DNA from: Nocardia asteroides
Lineage (GTDB): Bacteria; Actinomycetota; Actinomycetes; Mycobacteriales; Mycobacteriaceae
DNA: 64,000 nucleotides
Direction of reading: 5' to 3'
Assembly (NCBI RefSeq): GCF_021183625.1
Contig: NZ_CP089214.1
Location: forward strand, 4,092,001 to 4,156,000
Numbering within the stretch: the first letter of the stretch is position 1; each line of letters begins with the position of its first letter. A model generated the notes under the pieces. The model was not told where the DNA came from. It made no database searches and saw nothing but the letters and a program-made list of their open reading frames with translations. Shown here piece by piece: positions 56,764 through 64,000 of the stretch. The position numbers were made by a program, and so were the translations under genes.

Positions 56764-56848
56764 CGGAGGATAGGGGATTTGAACCCCTGAGGGCGTTAAC
56801 CCAACCCGCGTTCCAGGCGAGCGCCATAGGCCACTAGGCGAATCCTCC
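56764..56848 (-). tRNA. tRNA-Ser(GGA)
   Basis: 85 nt, CCA not encoded. Acceptor GGAGGAT / ATCCTCC, anticodon loop CTGGAAC (anticodon GGA), long variable arm around GGGTTAACGCCCTC, T-loop GTTCAAATC. It is divergent from the SRP RNA gene. Confidence 0.96.
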
Positions 56849-56921
56849 GTGCAGCAGCATAGCGAACGCGGCGCCGACCACCCAAACCGCCCCGGATTGG
56901 GTCGCGGCGGGCACGGGCCGC

Positions 56922-56927
56922 TACACT
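56922..56927 (+). promoter_or_regulatory. -10 box of the SRP RNA gene
   Basis: TACACT lies 8 bases before the first base of the mature-like SRP RNA helix at 56935, the normal distance to a transcription start. The -35 element is not obvious. Confidence 0.5.
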
Positions 56928-56934
56928 GGCCGAC

Positions 56935-57020
56935 GGATCCCGCGCGGCGCGCATCCTGTGAACTCCCCCAGGGCCGGAAGGCAGCAAGGGTCAACGGGCT
57001 CTGCCGGGTGCGCGGGGTCC
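56935..57020 (+). ncRNA. ffs: Small (4.5S-type) signal recognition particle RNA
   Basis: The conserved SRP domain IV is plain: CTCCCCCAGGGCCGGAAGGC followed by AGCAAGGGTCA and GGGCTCTGCCGGGTG, the symmetric and GNAR-type loops bound by Ffh. The outer helix pairs GGATCCCGCGC at 56935 with GCGCGGGGTCC ending at 57020. Located next to tRNA-Ser and the Rv3722c-type aminotransferase as in mycobacteria. Confidence 0.95.
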
Positions 57021-57159
57021 CCTTAATCCTCTTCCCGGCGCGGCGATCCGGCCGCCCGTTCTTCATTTCCCGGCCGTGCCAACGGCACCCCACGCGGCGC
57101 CGGTCTCGAGTAACGTGAGCGGCGCTTCCACCCCCACGCTGCTTGAAAGGCTGCTCAGG

Positions 57160-58449
57160 ATGTCCCGGCAAACGCAGATCGGTTTGATGAGCCCCGAGGA
57201 ACTGGTGTCCGAGCACGAGACCCAGGCCGCAAACTACGCGAAGCTCCAGACCGAGAAGCTCACGCTGGACCTCACCCGCGGCAAGCCGGCCCCGGAGCAG
57301 CTCGACCTCTCGGCGCGGCTGCTCACCCTGCCCGGCGAGGGCGACTACCGGGACGGCTCCGGCACCGACTGCCGCAACTACGGCGGCCAGCACGGCCTGC
57401 CCGAGCTGCGCGCCATCTTCGGTGAGCTGCTCGGCATTCCGGTCGCGAACCTGATCGCGGGCAACAACGCGAGCCTGGAGATCATGCACGACGTGCTGGT
57501 CTTCGCGATGCTCTACGGCACCCCGGATTCCGAGCGGCGCTGGGCGAGCGAGCCCGTGGTGAAGTTCCTGTGTCCCAGCCCCGGGTACGACCGGCACTTC
57601 GCGATCACCGAAAGCCTCGGCGTCGAGATGATCCCGGTGCCGATCGGCCCGGATGGGCCGGACACCGCACGGATCGCCGAGCTGGTCGCGGCCGACCCGG
57701 CGATCAAGGGGCTCTGGGCGGTGCCCAACTACTCGAACCCGAGCGGCGTCGTCTTCTCCGAAGAGGTTGCGCGCGCGCTGGTCTCGATGCCGACCGCCGC
57801 GCCGGACTTCCGGCTGCTCTGGGACAACGCGTACGCGGTGCACCCGCTCACCGACACCGCGGCGCCGGTGCTCGACGTGCTCGGGCTGGCCGCGGCGGCG
57901 GGGAACCCGAACCGCCCGCTGGTCTTCGCCTCCACCTCCAAGATCACCTTCGCCGGCGCGGGGGTCAGCTTCTTCGGCGCGGCGACGCCGAATCTGGAGT
58001 GGTACCTGACCCACGCCGGGAAGAAGAGCATCGGCCCGGACAAGATCAACCAGCTGCGGCACCTGCGCTTCTTCGGCGACGCGGATGGCGTGCGGGCGCA
58101 CATGCAGAAGCACAGGGAGATCCTGGAGCCCAAGTTCGCGCTGGTGCTGCGCATCCTGGAGGACCGGCTCGGCGCGTCGAAGGTGGCGTCCTGGACCGAG
58201 CCCAGGGGCGGCTACTTCATCAGCCTCGACGTGCTGGAAGGCACCGCGGCCAGGGTGATCGCGCTGGCGAAGGATGCCGGGATCGCGCTCACCGCGGCGG
58301 GTTCCGCGTTCCCGTACAAGAAGGACCCGGAGGACAGGAACATCCGGATCGCGCCGAGCTTCCCCGGGCTGTCCGAGCTGGAGCAGGCGATGGAGGGGCT
58401 GGCCACCTGCGTGCTGCTGGCCGCCACCGAGAAGCAGCTGGAGAACTGA
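57160..58449 (+). CDS. Rv3722c-type aspartate aminotransferase
   Basis: 429 residues from the ATG at 57160 (MSRQTQIGLMSPEELV), with GAAAGG upstream; a longer frame to 57076 looks like leader. Fold-type I subgroup related to MocR/GntR-attached aminotransferases: LDLTRGKPAPEQLDLS, NYGGQHGLPELRAIF, AVPNYSNPSGVVFS, and FASTSKITFAGAGVSFFG with the PLP Lys. Matches Rv3722c, shown to be the main aspartate aminotransferase in M. tuberculosis nitrogen metabolism. Near the SRP RNA, the same neighbourhood as there. Confidence 0.9.
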   Translation: MSRQTQIGLMSPEELVSEHETQAANYAKLQTEKLTLDLTRGKPAPEQLDLSARLLTLPGEGDYRDGSGTDCRNYGGQHGLPELRAIFGELLGIPVANLIAGNNASLEIMHDVLVFAMLYGTPDSERRWASEPVVKFLCPSPGYDRHFAITESLGVEMIPVPIGPDGPDTARIAELVAADPAIKGLWAVPNYSNPSGVVFSEEVARALVSMPTAAPDFRLLWDNAYAVHPLTDTAAPVLDVLGLAAAAGNPNRPLVFASTSKITFAGAGVSFFGAATPNLEWYLTHAGKKSIGPDKINQLRHLRFFGDADGVRAHMQKHREILEPKFALVLRILEDRLGASKVASWTEPRGGYFISLDVLEGTAARVIALAKDAGIALTAAGSAFPYKKDPEDRNIRIAPSFPGLSELEQAMEGLATCVLLAATEKQLEN

Positions 58450-58492
58450 GCCCCGGCTGGCGGCGGCGCGCGGCCGCCGCCCGCGCCGGCGG

Positions 58493-59305
58493 CTACCGGT
58501 CTTCCGGCTTGTGCGCGAACACCGCGAACATGGTCACCGAGAGGTGGATGTCGCCGGTCTCGGCGCCGCGGGCGAGTTCGGCGAGCAGCTCGTCCCGCTG
58601 CGCCTCGGTGATCCGGCCGCGCGCCACGGCCATGGCCGAGATCTTGGTGACCAGCGAGCCGGCCGCGGCCGCCCGCTCCTGCACCAGCGCGTGCGAGCCG
58701 ATGTCGTCGATGTGCAGCCCGGCCTTGGTGAGCAGGCCGGGGAGCCTGCGCCCGGAGAGCGGGTTGGTGGTGCTGGCGAGCAGCGTCTCGATCACCTCGC
58801 GGGTGATGTCCCGCGCGCCGGGGTGCAGGATCGCGGTGCCCCAGTCCACGTCCGTCACCACCGCGCGGCCGCCCGGCCGCAGCACCCGCTCGATCTCCCG
58901 CGCCGCGCGCAGCGGAGTGGTCAGGTGCTGGAACACCCGCTCGCAGAGCACCGCGTCGAAGGAGTTGGCGCGGAACGGGACGCCGTAGGCGTCGCCGGGG
59001 TGGAACTCCGCGTGCGCGCCGAGCTCGGTGGCGCGGCGCTGCGCCGAGGCGAGCAGGTTCTGGTCCGGCTCGACGCCGATCGCGGTGCCGGTGGGGCCGA
59101 CGGCGTCGGCGAAGGCGAAGACCTCCGAGCCGGTGCCGGAGCCGATGTCGACCGCGCGCTCACCGGGGGCGAGCGCGAGCGCCTCGTGCGCCCAGGTGCG
59201 CAGCCGGTGGATGCCGGGCAGGGCGGCTTGCAGGTCGCGGACGTCGACCAGCTGGTCGTGCCCTTCGCGGTCGAATCGATCCGGTCGCAGCCCGTCGGTG
59301 GTCAT
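58493..59305 (-). CDS. SAM-dependent methyltransferase, class I
   Basis: 270 residues from the ATG at 59305 (MTTDGLRPDRFDREGHDQLV) with GGGAAG upstream; an ATG at 59365 adds 20 unlike residues. Rossmann SAM motif AVDIGSGTGSEVFAFADAV, acidic loop GVEPDQNL, FDAVLCERVFQHL and LRPGGRAVVTDVDW place it in the UbiE/ArsM-like class. The C-terminal cap probably binds the acceptor. The acceptor is unknown; a small lipophilic molecule is likely. Confidence 0.88.
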   Translation of the reverse strand: MTTDGLRPDRFDREGHDQLVDVRDLQAALPGIHRLRTWAHEALALAPGERAVDIGSGTGSEVFAFADAVGPTGTAIGVEPDQNLLASAQRRATELGAHAEFHPGDAYGVPFRANSFDAVLCERVFQHLTTPLRAAREIERVLRPGGRAVVTDVDWGTAILHPGARDITREVIETLLASTTNPLSGRRLPGLLTKAGLHIDDIGSHALVQERAAAAGSLVTKISAMAVARGRITEAQRDELLAELARGAETGDIHLSVTMFAVFAHKPEDR

Positions 59306-59485
59306 GGTGTGCTTCCCGTCCGTCTGTGGCGCCGTCGGCTGTGGCAGGGGCGTCGTCTGAGGCATGGGGCGAGCCTACGTGTGACGTGATGATCACGCGC
59401 GGCCGGTTTGTGAGGTGGGTCACCAGGAATTCGCTGGCCTGCGGAGTGCGATGATGGGGACGCCCGCCCCGATCGAGGAGTACCG

Positions 59486-60316
59486 ATGAGTCGCACGCTC
59501 TGCCTGGCCCAGGAGCCGGGGGCCGACGAACTGCTCAGCGCCGATCACTTCGCCACCCTGCTCGGCATGCTGCTCGACCAGCAGTACCCGATGGAGCACG
59601 CCTTCCGCGGGCCGAAGAAGATCGCCGATCGGATGGGCGGGTTCGACATCCACCGGATCGCGGAGGCCGACCCGGCCGAGTTCGAGGAGCTCTGCGCGAC
59701 GCCGCCCGCCATCCACCGGTACGGCCGGTCCATGGCGCGCCGCGCCCAGGAGCTGGCCCGCTACCTCATCGAGCACTACGACGGGCGCGCCGAGCAGCTC
59801 TGGACCGCCGGTGCGCCGGACGGCGCCGAGGTGCTGCGCAGGCTGCGCGAGCTGCCCGGATACGGGGAGCAGAAGGCGAAGATCTTCCTGGCGCTGCTCG
59901 GCAAGCAGCGCGGGGTCGAGCCCGCCGGCTGGCGCGAGGCCGCCGGGGCGTACGGCGACGAGGGGTCGCGGCGTTCGGTGGCGGATGTGACCGACGGCGA
60001 GACGTTGGCGCAGGTGCGCGAGTTCAAGAAGCAGGCGAAGGCGGCGGCCAGGGATGCCGCTGGCGCGGCGCCCGCCAAGAAGGCGGCCGCGAAAGCGCCG
60101 GTTAAGAACGCCCCCGCGAAGGTGCCGGCCAAAAGAGCCGCCGTGAAGGCGCCGGTTAAGAAGGTCGCCGTGAAGGAGCCGGTGAAGAAGGCCGCCGTGA
60201 AGAAGGCCGCCGTGAAGAAGGCCGCCGTGAAGAAGGCCGCCGTGAAGACGGCGACGACGAAGCGGACAATCGCGACCAAAAAGACGGGCGGAGCGAAGAA
60301 GGCGGCCGCCGAGTAA
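59486..60316 (+). CDS. HhH-GPD base-excision repair protein with histone-like Lys/Ala tail
   Basis: 276 residues. N-terminal part (about 1-190) matches the actinobacterial HhH-GPD-type base excision DNA repair family: LLGMLLDQQYPMEHAFRGPKK, RLRELPGYGEQKAKIFLALLG (the helix-hairpin-helix) and a following DNA-binding region. Family members usually end near 190 residues; this one carries about 85 extra residues of AKKAA, PVKKV and AVKKA repeats, like histone H1 or the HupB tail, which should bind DNA without sequence preference. The tail DNA includes four perfect 15-bp repeats (60188-60247). ATG with GAGGAG upstream. Confidence 0.88.
   Translation: MSRTLCLAQEPGADELLSADHFATLLGMLLDQQYPMEHAFRGPKKIADRMGGFDIHRIAEADPAEFEELCATPPAIHRYGRSMARRAQELARYLIEHYDGRAEQLWTAGAPDGAEVLRRLRELPGYGEQKAKIFLALLGKQRGVEPAGWREAAGAYGDEGSRRSVADVTDGETLAQVREFKKQAKAAARDAAGAAPAKKAAAKAPVKNAPAKVPAKRAAVKAPVKKVAVKEPVKKAAVKKAAVKKAAVKKAAVKTATTKRTIATKKTGGAKKAAAE
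60188..60247 (+). repeat. Four perfect 15-bp tandem repeats in the tail coding region
   Basis: AAGGCCGCCGTGAAG four times without interruption, coding for the KAAVK units of the HhH-GPD protein's tail. In-frame length variation by slippage is expected. Confidence 0.95.
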
Positions 60317-60417
60317 ACGCCCTGCCATTTGGAATCGTCCTGCTTTTTTCCCTCGTCGCGTGACCCTCCCGTAACCCATGCTTTCCGGCGAAAGCTCTAC
60401 GAGATGAGGGAAGCTCC

Positions 60418-61131
60418 ATGAGGATGAGGAAGCTGGCCGTAGTCGCGGCCCTGGTCACCACGGTGACCGGCGTTGTGACCGGCACCGCGGGGGCAGCGCC
60501 GCAGGCACCCGCCGAGTCCGGCGGCGTCAATTTCACCGCGCAGGCCACCGACAGCCAGTCGATCATCTCGATCGACCAGGGCTCGCTGGTCGTCGAGGAC
60601 AACGAGTTCCGTGTCAAGGCGCCGAACGGCACCGTGGTGGCCGGCACCGCGCTGAATTTCCGGATCGACGAGTTCGAGTTCCCGATCGCCGCGAATATCG
60701 CCGGGAACTCCGCCACCCTGACGCCGCTGCTCGACCTGGCGCACGCGCAGTACAAGCCGGTCGCGCTGCCCTACGAGGACAAGGCGCCGTGGAAGAACGA
60801 GTACGACCGTGAGGTCGCGGCCTGGACCAGGCTGACCAGCACCATCGCCGCGGGCGCCACCATCGGCACCCTGGTCGGCGGCCTGGTCGGCGGCGCCGCC
60901 GGCTGCGTGCTCGGCGGTATCGCGGGCGCCACCGTCGCCTCGGCCACCATCGTCGGCCTCTTCGGCCCGTTCGTCCCGGCCGCGGTGATCGGCTGCTTCG
61001 GTGGCGTGATCGCCATCGGTGCACTCGGTACGCTTGCCGGTCAGTTGCTCGTCACCGCTCCGGTGGCGATCGCCGCGGCGATCCAGTACTTCCAGACGGT
61101 CAACGCGCCGGCTCCCGCGCCCGCCAAGTAG
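60418..61131 (+). CDS. Secreted glycine-zipper protein, paralogue B
   Basis: 237 residues. Signal peptide (residues 1-26, AGA-AP), then a polar domain (FTAQATDSQSIISID, GTVVAGTALNFRIDEFEF, VALPYEDKAPWKNEYDR) and a Gly/Ala-rich hydrophobic region with many GxxxG units, including VLGGIAGATVASATIVGLFG identical to paralogue A at 1736. Ends APAPAPAK. ATG at 60418 with GAGG upstream. Unknown function; a membrane-inserting or pore-like C-terminal half is inferred. Terminator at 61194. Confidence 0.85.
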   Translation: MRMRKLAVVAALVTTVTGVVTGTAGAAPQAPAESGGVNFTAQATDSQSIISIDQGSLVVEDNEFRVKAPNGTVVAGTALNFRIDEFEFPIAANIAGNSATLTPLLDLAHAQYKPVALPYEDKAPWKNEYDREVAAWTRLTSTIAAGATIGTLVGGLVGGAAGCVLGGIAGATVASATIVGLFGPFVPAAVIGCFGGVIAIGALGTLAGQLLVTAPVAIAAAIQYFQTVNAPAPAPAK

Positions 61132-61193
61132 GCGGCCCCGCGCCCCGCGCGGCCGTGCCGGAGATCCGCTCTGGCGGGGTCGCGCAACCCCAC

Positions 61194-61238
61194 CACGAAG
61201 CCCCGCCCGGTGCCTCACCCACCGAGCGGGGCTTCGTG
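61194..61238 (+). terminator. Terminator of the paralogue B gene
   Basis: Perfect 13-base arms CACGAAGCCCCGC and complement with a 19-base loop, about 60 bases past the stop codon. It shares its GCCCCGC core with the terminator of paralogue A. Confidence 0.75.
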
Positions 61239-61417
61239 CTGTCCGGAGAAGGTGCGGTATCCCACCCTCCTGACGAAAACTATTCTCACCAGCCGTGATT
61301 CGGCACCGGAATGAATCCGATCGGAAGGTATTACCCGGTTTTTCCGCACCGAAAGCTTGGTGCGGCCCGTGCTCCGGTGTTACCGTCTAGTTATGCCTGC
61401 CAGCCGGACCGCCGCCC

Positions 61418-61441
61418 CGAAGGTCACGTACGTGACCTTCG
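61418..61441. promoter_or_regulatory. Perfect 24-bp palindrome upstream of the ROK gene
   Basis: Half-site CGAAGGTCACGT followed directly by its exact complement, 142-165 bases before the ROK ATG. A good candidate for an operator, perhaps autoregulatory. Confidence 0.65.
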
Positions 61442-61582
61442 CGCTCGGCCTTCGGCTTCCGCTGACTCGGGAACTGTGTTGTTCCCGCCGCTGCGGCTGA
61501 GCCCACACCAAGGGCTTGTGCTGCCTCGTTGCCGCACCCCGTAGGTATCCGTCCCGATCGGGACATTGCATAAGGATTCACG

Positions 61583-62899
61583 ATGTCGTCTTCCACGATG
61601 TCCACCCGTACCGCCGAACGAACTTCGCGGTCCGCGTCGACTGCCCGCACGCGTACCCAGCGTCCCGTCGTGACCCCCGAACTGCGGGTCGCCGACAACC
61701 CCGCCGCCGCGGTGCTCCGCGCGGCGACCACCGGCCCGGTCTCCCGTGACGACGCTGCCAGGAGCACCGGCTCCAGCATCGCCACCGTGAACCGGCAGGT
61801 CTCCGCGCTGCTCGCGGCCGGCCTGCTGCGCGAGCGGCCGGACCTCACCGCCGCGGGCGCCGTCGGCCGCCCCCGGGTCCCCTTCGAGGTCGACCACGAG
61901 AAGTACCTGACCCTCGGCATCCACATCGGCGCCGCGGCCACCAAGATCGTCGCCGCCGACCTGCGCGGCCGGATCCTCGGCGGCCTCGCCATCGCCACCC
62001 CGCAGACCGGGCAGCAGTTCGCGGTGAACACCGTGGCGCGCAGCGCCCGCGCCTTCCTGCAGCGCTGGCACCGGCGCAAGCCGCTCTGGGCAGGCGTCGC
62101 CATCGGCGGCCGGGTCGACCCGCTCACCGGCGTCGTCGACCACCCCAAGCTGGATTGGCACGGCGCCGCCGTCGGCTCGGTGCTCGGCGAGGTACTCGAG
62201 CTCCCGGTCTCGGTCGCGCCGCACGTCGAGGCCATGGCCGCCTCCGAACTGCTGCTCCCCGTTCCGGATTCGGCCCGCGTCGGCGAGAAGCCGGGCCGCA
62301 AGCCGTCCGGCGACAAGGGGCCTGGCCAGGGCAGCAGCCTCTACTTCTACGTCCGCGAGACCGCGGGCATCGCCGTCACCCTCGACGGCCGGGTGCACAC
62401 CCCGAGCAACGGCCCCGGCTCCATCGCGCACCTGCCCACCGGCTCGGACGTGCGGTGCAGCTGCGGCCGGACCGGCTGCCTCGAGGTCACCGTCGGTGAT
62501 CGCTCGGTGCACGCGCGCGCCGTCGGGCGCGGGATCATCCCGGCGCACAACGGAACCGGCGGCACCACCATCGCCGACCTGTACCGGGCCGCGGAGGCGG
62601 GCTCCGAGCCCGCGCGCGAGCTGCTCGCCGAGCGCGCCACCATCCTCGGCCACACCGTCGCGCTCGTCCGGGACATGCTGAACCCGGACCGGGTGGTCCT
62701 CGGCGGCCAGGCCTTCACCGCCTACCGCCCGGCCGTGGCGCACGTGGCCAAGGCCTTCCAGCAGGGCAGCCAGCTGCCGCCCACCGATATCCGGATCAGC
62801 GGATTCGGCGGCAAGGTGCAGGAATTCGCCGCGGTGGTGACCTCGCTCAGCGTGCTCTACGCCGATCCGCTCGGCGCCGTCCGCCGGCTGCAGGCCTGA
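61583..62899 (+). CDS. ROK family transcriptional regulator (Rv0485-like)
   Basis: 438 residues, as in Rv0485. N-terminal Ser/Thr/Arg-rich tail (about 35), winged helix-turn-helix (NPAAAVLRAATTGPVSRDDAARSTGSSIATVNRQVSALLAAGLL), then the ROK sugar-kinase-like fold: GIHIGAAATKIVAADLRGRIL, GVAIGGRVDPLTG, and the zinc motif HLPTGSDVRCSCGRTGCLE. The DNA-binding domain indicates a regulator, possibly sugar-responsive. ATG with AAGGATTCACG upstream. Palindromes in its leader suggest autoregulation. Confidence 0.9.
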   Translation: MSSSTMSTRTAERTSRSASTARTRTQRPVVTPELRVADNPAAAVLRAATTGPVSRDDAARSTGSSIATVNRQVSALLAAGLLRERPDLTAAGAVGRPRVPFEVDHEKYLTLGIHIGAAATKIVAADLRGRILGGLAIATPQTGQQFAVNTVARSARAFLQRWHRRKPLWAGVAIGGRVDPLTGVVDHPKLDWHGAAVGSVLGEVLELPVSVAPHVEAMAASELLLPVPDSARVGEKPGRKPSGDKGPGQGSSLYFYVRETAGIAVTLDGRVHTPSNGPGSIAHLPTGSDVRCSCGRTGCLEVTVGDRSVHARAVGRGIIPAHNGTGGTTIADLYRAAEAGSEPARELLAERATILGHTVALVRDMLNPDRVVLGGQAFTAYRPAVAHVAKAFQQGSQLPPTDIRISGFGGKVQEFAAVVTSLSVLYADPLGAVRRLQA

Positions 62900-62915
62900 G
62901 GCGCGCGGCACCCGC

Positions 62916-64000
62916 TCAGCGGGTGCCGCCGCCGAAGAGCCGCTCCAGCGCGGTGATGAAGTAGGGGAAGTGGCTCGCGAAGCGGCGCAGGTCGCGATCG
63001 CGCTCGAAGCCACCGAACCAGTAGAGCCCGGGGTCGCCGTCGGCGGTCGGATCGAGATCGCCGAACACCCGTATCCAGTTGTCCCCGCGCCCGCCGACCA
63101 CCGTGAAGGGCAGGGCCCGGGAGAACAGCAGCTCCTGCTGATCGACCGGGACGTCCCCCCGCCGGACCTGCTCAAGCCCGCGCTGCATGGCGCGGAGCTG
63201 GGCGGCGAGCTCGCGGCCGCGGTCGGTGCGCAGCGGCAGCCTGCTCGGCAGCAGCAGCGCGGCCACCCCGCCGAGCGCGATGGCGACGCCGACCAGTGCG
63301 TGCCCCGCGGTCAGCGCGAGCGCGACGGACACCGCGGCGCCGACCGCGATGAGCGCCGCGCCGAGGTAGCGCGGCAGCGCGCGGCCGCGCGGGTCGGTGA
63401 AGGTGCCGCGCGCGACGGCGTCGGCGATCAGCCCGGCGCGCAGGGCGTCCAGCGACATCCGGCCGGGGGCGCTGAGCTCGGAGAAGCGGACGGTGTCCGC
63501 CCCGGCGGGCAGCAGCGTCTCGTAGACGATCCGCTCGTAGTCGCGCAGCTGGTCGTCGGCCGGGTTCACCCGCTCGATCCGCCAGTCGGCCTCCGCGATC
63601 CGGGTGATCCGCAGGTAGCGGCGGACCGCGAGGTCGACGACGGTGGCGGCGAGGTCGACCGGGTCGGCGTGCTCGTCCAGCAGCAGCCCCGCCTCGCCGG
63701 GCAGCACGCCCTCCGGCGAGGTGAACTGCACGGTGCTGCCTTCTCGCAGCAGCGGGTCGATGACGCGGGTGCCGTCGTCGGCCACGCCGCGCCGCGCCCG
63801 CAGCACCAGCGCCGCCATGCCGGCCAGCGCGGCGAGCAGCACGCCGAAGGCGATCAGCGCGGGCGCGGAGACCGCGAACGGCGACCGGCCCGGCTCGGTG
63901 ACGTCGGCATTGGCGGGCACCGTATTCGGCGGCAGCTGCAGCCGCAGGTCGATGGCGTCGCCGCGCTGCAGCCCGGTCTGCTCCAGGTAGAGCACGCCGT
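62916..64000 (-). CDS. DUF2207 family membrane protein, N-terminal part outside window
   Basis: At least 361 residues. The visible part begins in the end of the extracellular domain (LQRGDAIDLRLQLPPNTVPA), has a membrane helix (ALIAFGVLLAALAGMAALVL), the cytoplasmic stretch VQFTSPEGVLPGEAGLLLDEHAD followed by VDLAATVVDLAVRRYLRI (a hallmark of DUF2207), two more helices near residues 210-245, and a C-terminal domain with LPFTVVGGRGDNWIRVF. Function unknown. It is convergent with the ROK gene, 16 bases apart. The true start and signal peptide lie beyond 64000. Confidence 0.85.
   Translation of the reverse strand, partial: GVLYLEQTGLQRGDAIDLRLQLPPNTVPANADVTEPGRSPFAVSAPALIAFGVLLAALAGMAALVLRARRGVADDGTRVIDPLLREGSTVQFTSPEGVLPGEAGLLLDEHADPVDLAATVVDLAVRRYLRITRIAEADWRIERVNPADDQLRDYERIVYETLLPAGADTVRFSELSAPGRMSLDALRAGLIADAVARGTFTDPRGRALPRYLGAALIAVGAAVSVALALTAGHALVGVAIALGGVAALLLPSRLPLRTDRGRELAAQLRAMQRGLEQVRRGDVPVDQQELLFSRALPFTVVGGRGDNWIRVFGDLDPTADGDPGLYWFGGFERDRDLRRFASHFPYFITALERLFGGGTR

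Larger units (their letters stand above)
61132..61582. other. 451-bp region with a terminator and the structured ROK leader
   Basis: After the terminator at 61194-61238 comes an A+T-richer stretch (about 61270-61400), then a string of dyads ahead of the ROK gene: a perfect 24-bp palindrome at 61418-61441, hairpins GGGAAC / GTTCCC (61469-61486) and AGCCC / GGGCT (61500-61516), and a 14-bp palindrome GTCCCGATCGGGAC (61551-61564). No convincing coding frame. Confidence 0.65.

Overview
The window is high-GC actinobacterial chromosome, most likely Nocardia or a close relative in the Mycobacteriales. Evidence: both galactofuranosyltransferases of arabinogalactan synthesis (GlfT1, GlfT2), dTDP-rhamnose genes, the bacterial proteasome activator Bpa, an Ag85-like mycolyltransferase-type esterase, an MMPL lipid transporter, a WS/DGAT-like acyltransferase, a mycothiol-dependent-isomerase-family protein, frequent GTG starts, and a bacterial nitric oxide synthase of the kind known from Nocardia. 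Gene order repeatedly mirrors the Mycobacterium tuberculosis segment from about Rv3783 down to Rv3722c, so most of the window is old core chromosome with accessory insertions.

Layout. 0-19 kb is cell-envelope territory: rmlA and rmlB, a DUF2142 membrane protein with a GT2 glycosyltransferase, GtrA, GlfT2, then an operon on the minus strand, bpa - wzm - wzt - glfT1, that should start and export the lipid-linked galactan. A Lys-lacking class V aminotransferase relative, a quinone oxidoreductase and a lactate-monooxygenase-type flavoenzyme follow. 19-31 kb is mixed: a self-inhibited Fic protein, nitric oxide synthase, an Ag85-like esterase, the Pat aminotransferase, a dienelactone-hydrolase-like protein with Asp at the nucleophile position, three tRNAs, and an unusual signalling locus (an orphan LuxR output domain, then a response regulator - kinase - pseudokinase operon). 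31-41 kb holds an orphan Dcm-Vsr pair with a long palindrome, a heterodimeric ABC exporter, tyrA, the TadA pair, tRNA-Ser(CGA) and a small accessory patch with a decayed SUKH-like gene. 41-48.5 kb carries TetR/MMPL, an Rrf2 regulator and a second heterodimeric ABC exporter. 48.5-53 kb groups three queuosine genes: tgt, a YhhQ-type precursor transporter and gluQ. 53-64 kb has an orphan DUF397 protein, a WS/DGAT-like protein, a minisatellite, a GNAT protein, tRNA-Ser(GGA), the SRP RNA, an Rv3722c-type aminotransferase, an HhH-GPD protein with a histone-like tail, a ROK regulator with a palindromic leader, and a truncated DUF2207 protein.

Two secreted glycine-zipper proteins near the two ends (1736-2446 and 60418-61131) are clear paralogues. 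All four serine tRNA isoacceptors (UGA, GCU, CGA, GGA) lie in this one window. I see no insertion sequence, prophage, CRISPR array or rRNA gene. Functions are by motif and family recognition from reading only; no database search was possible.
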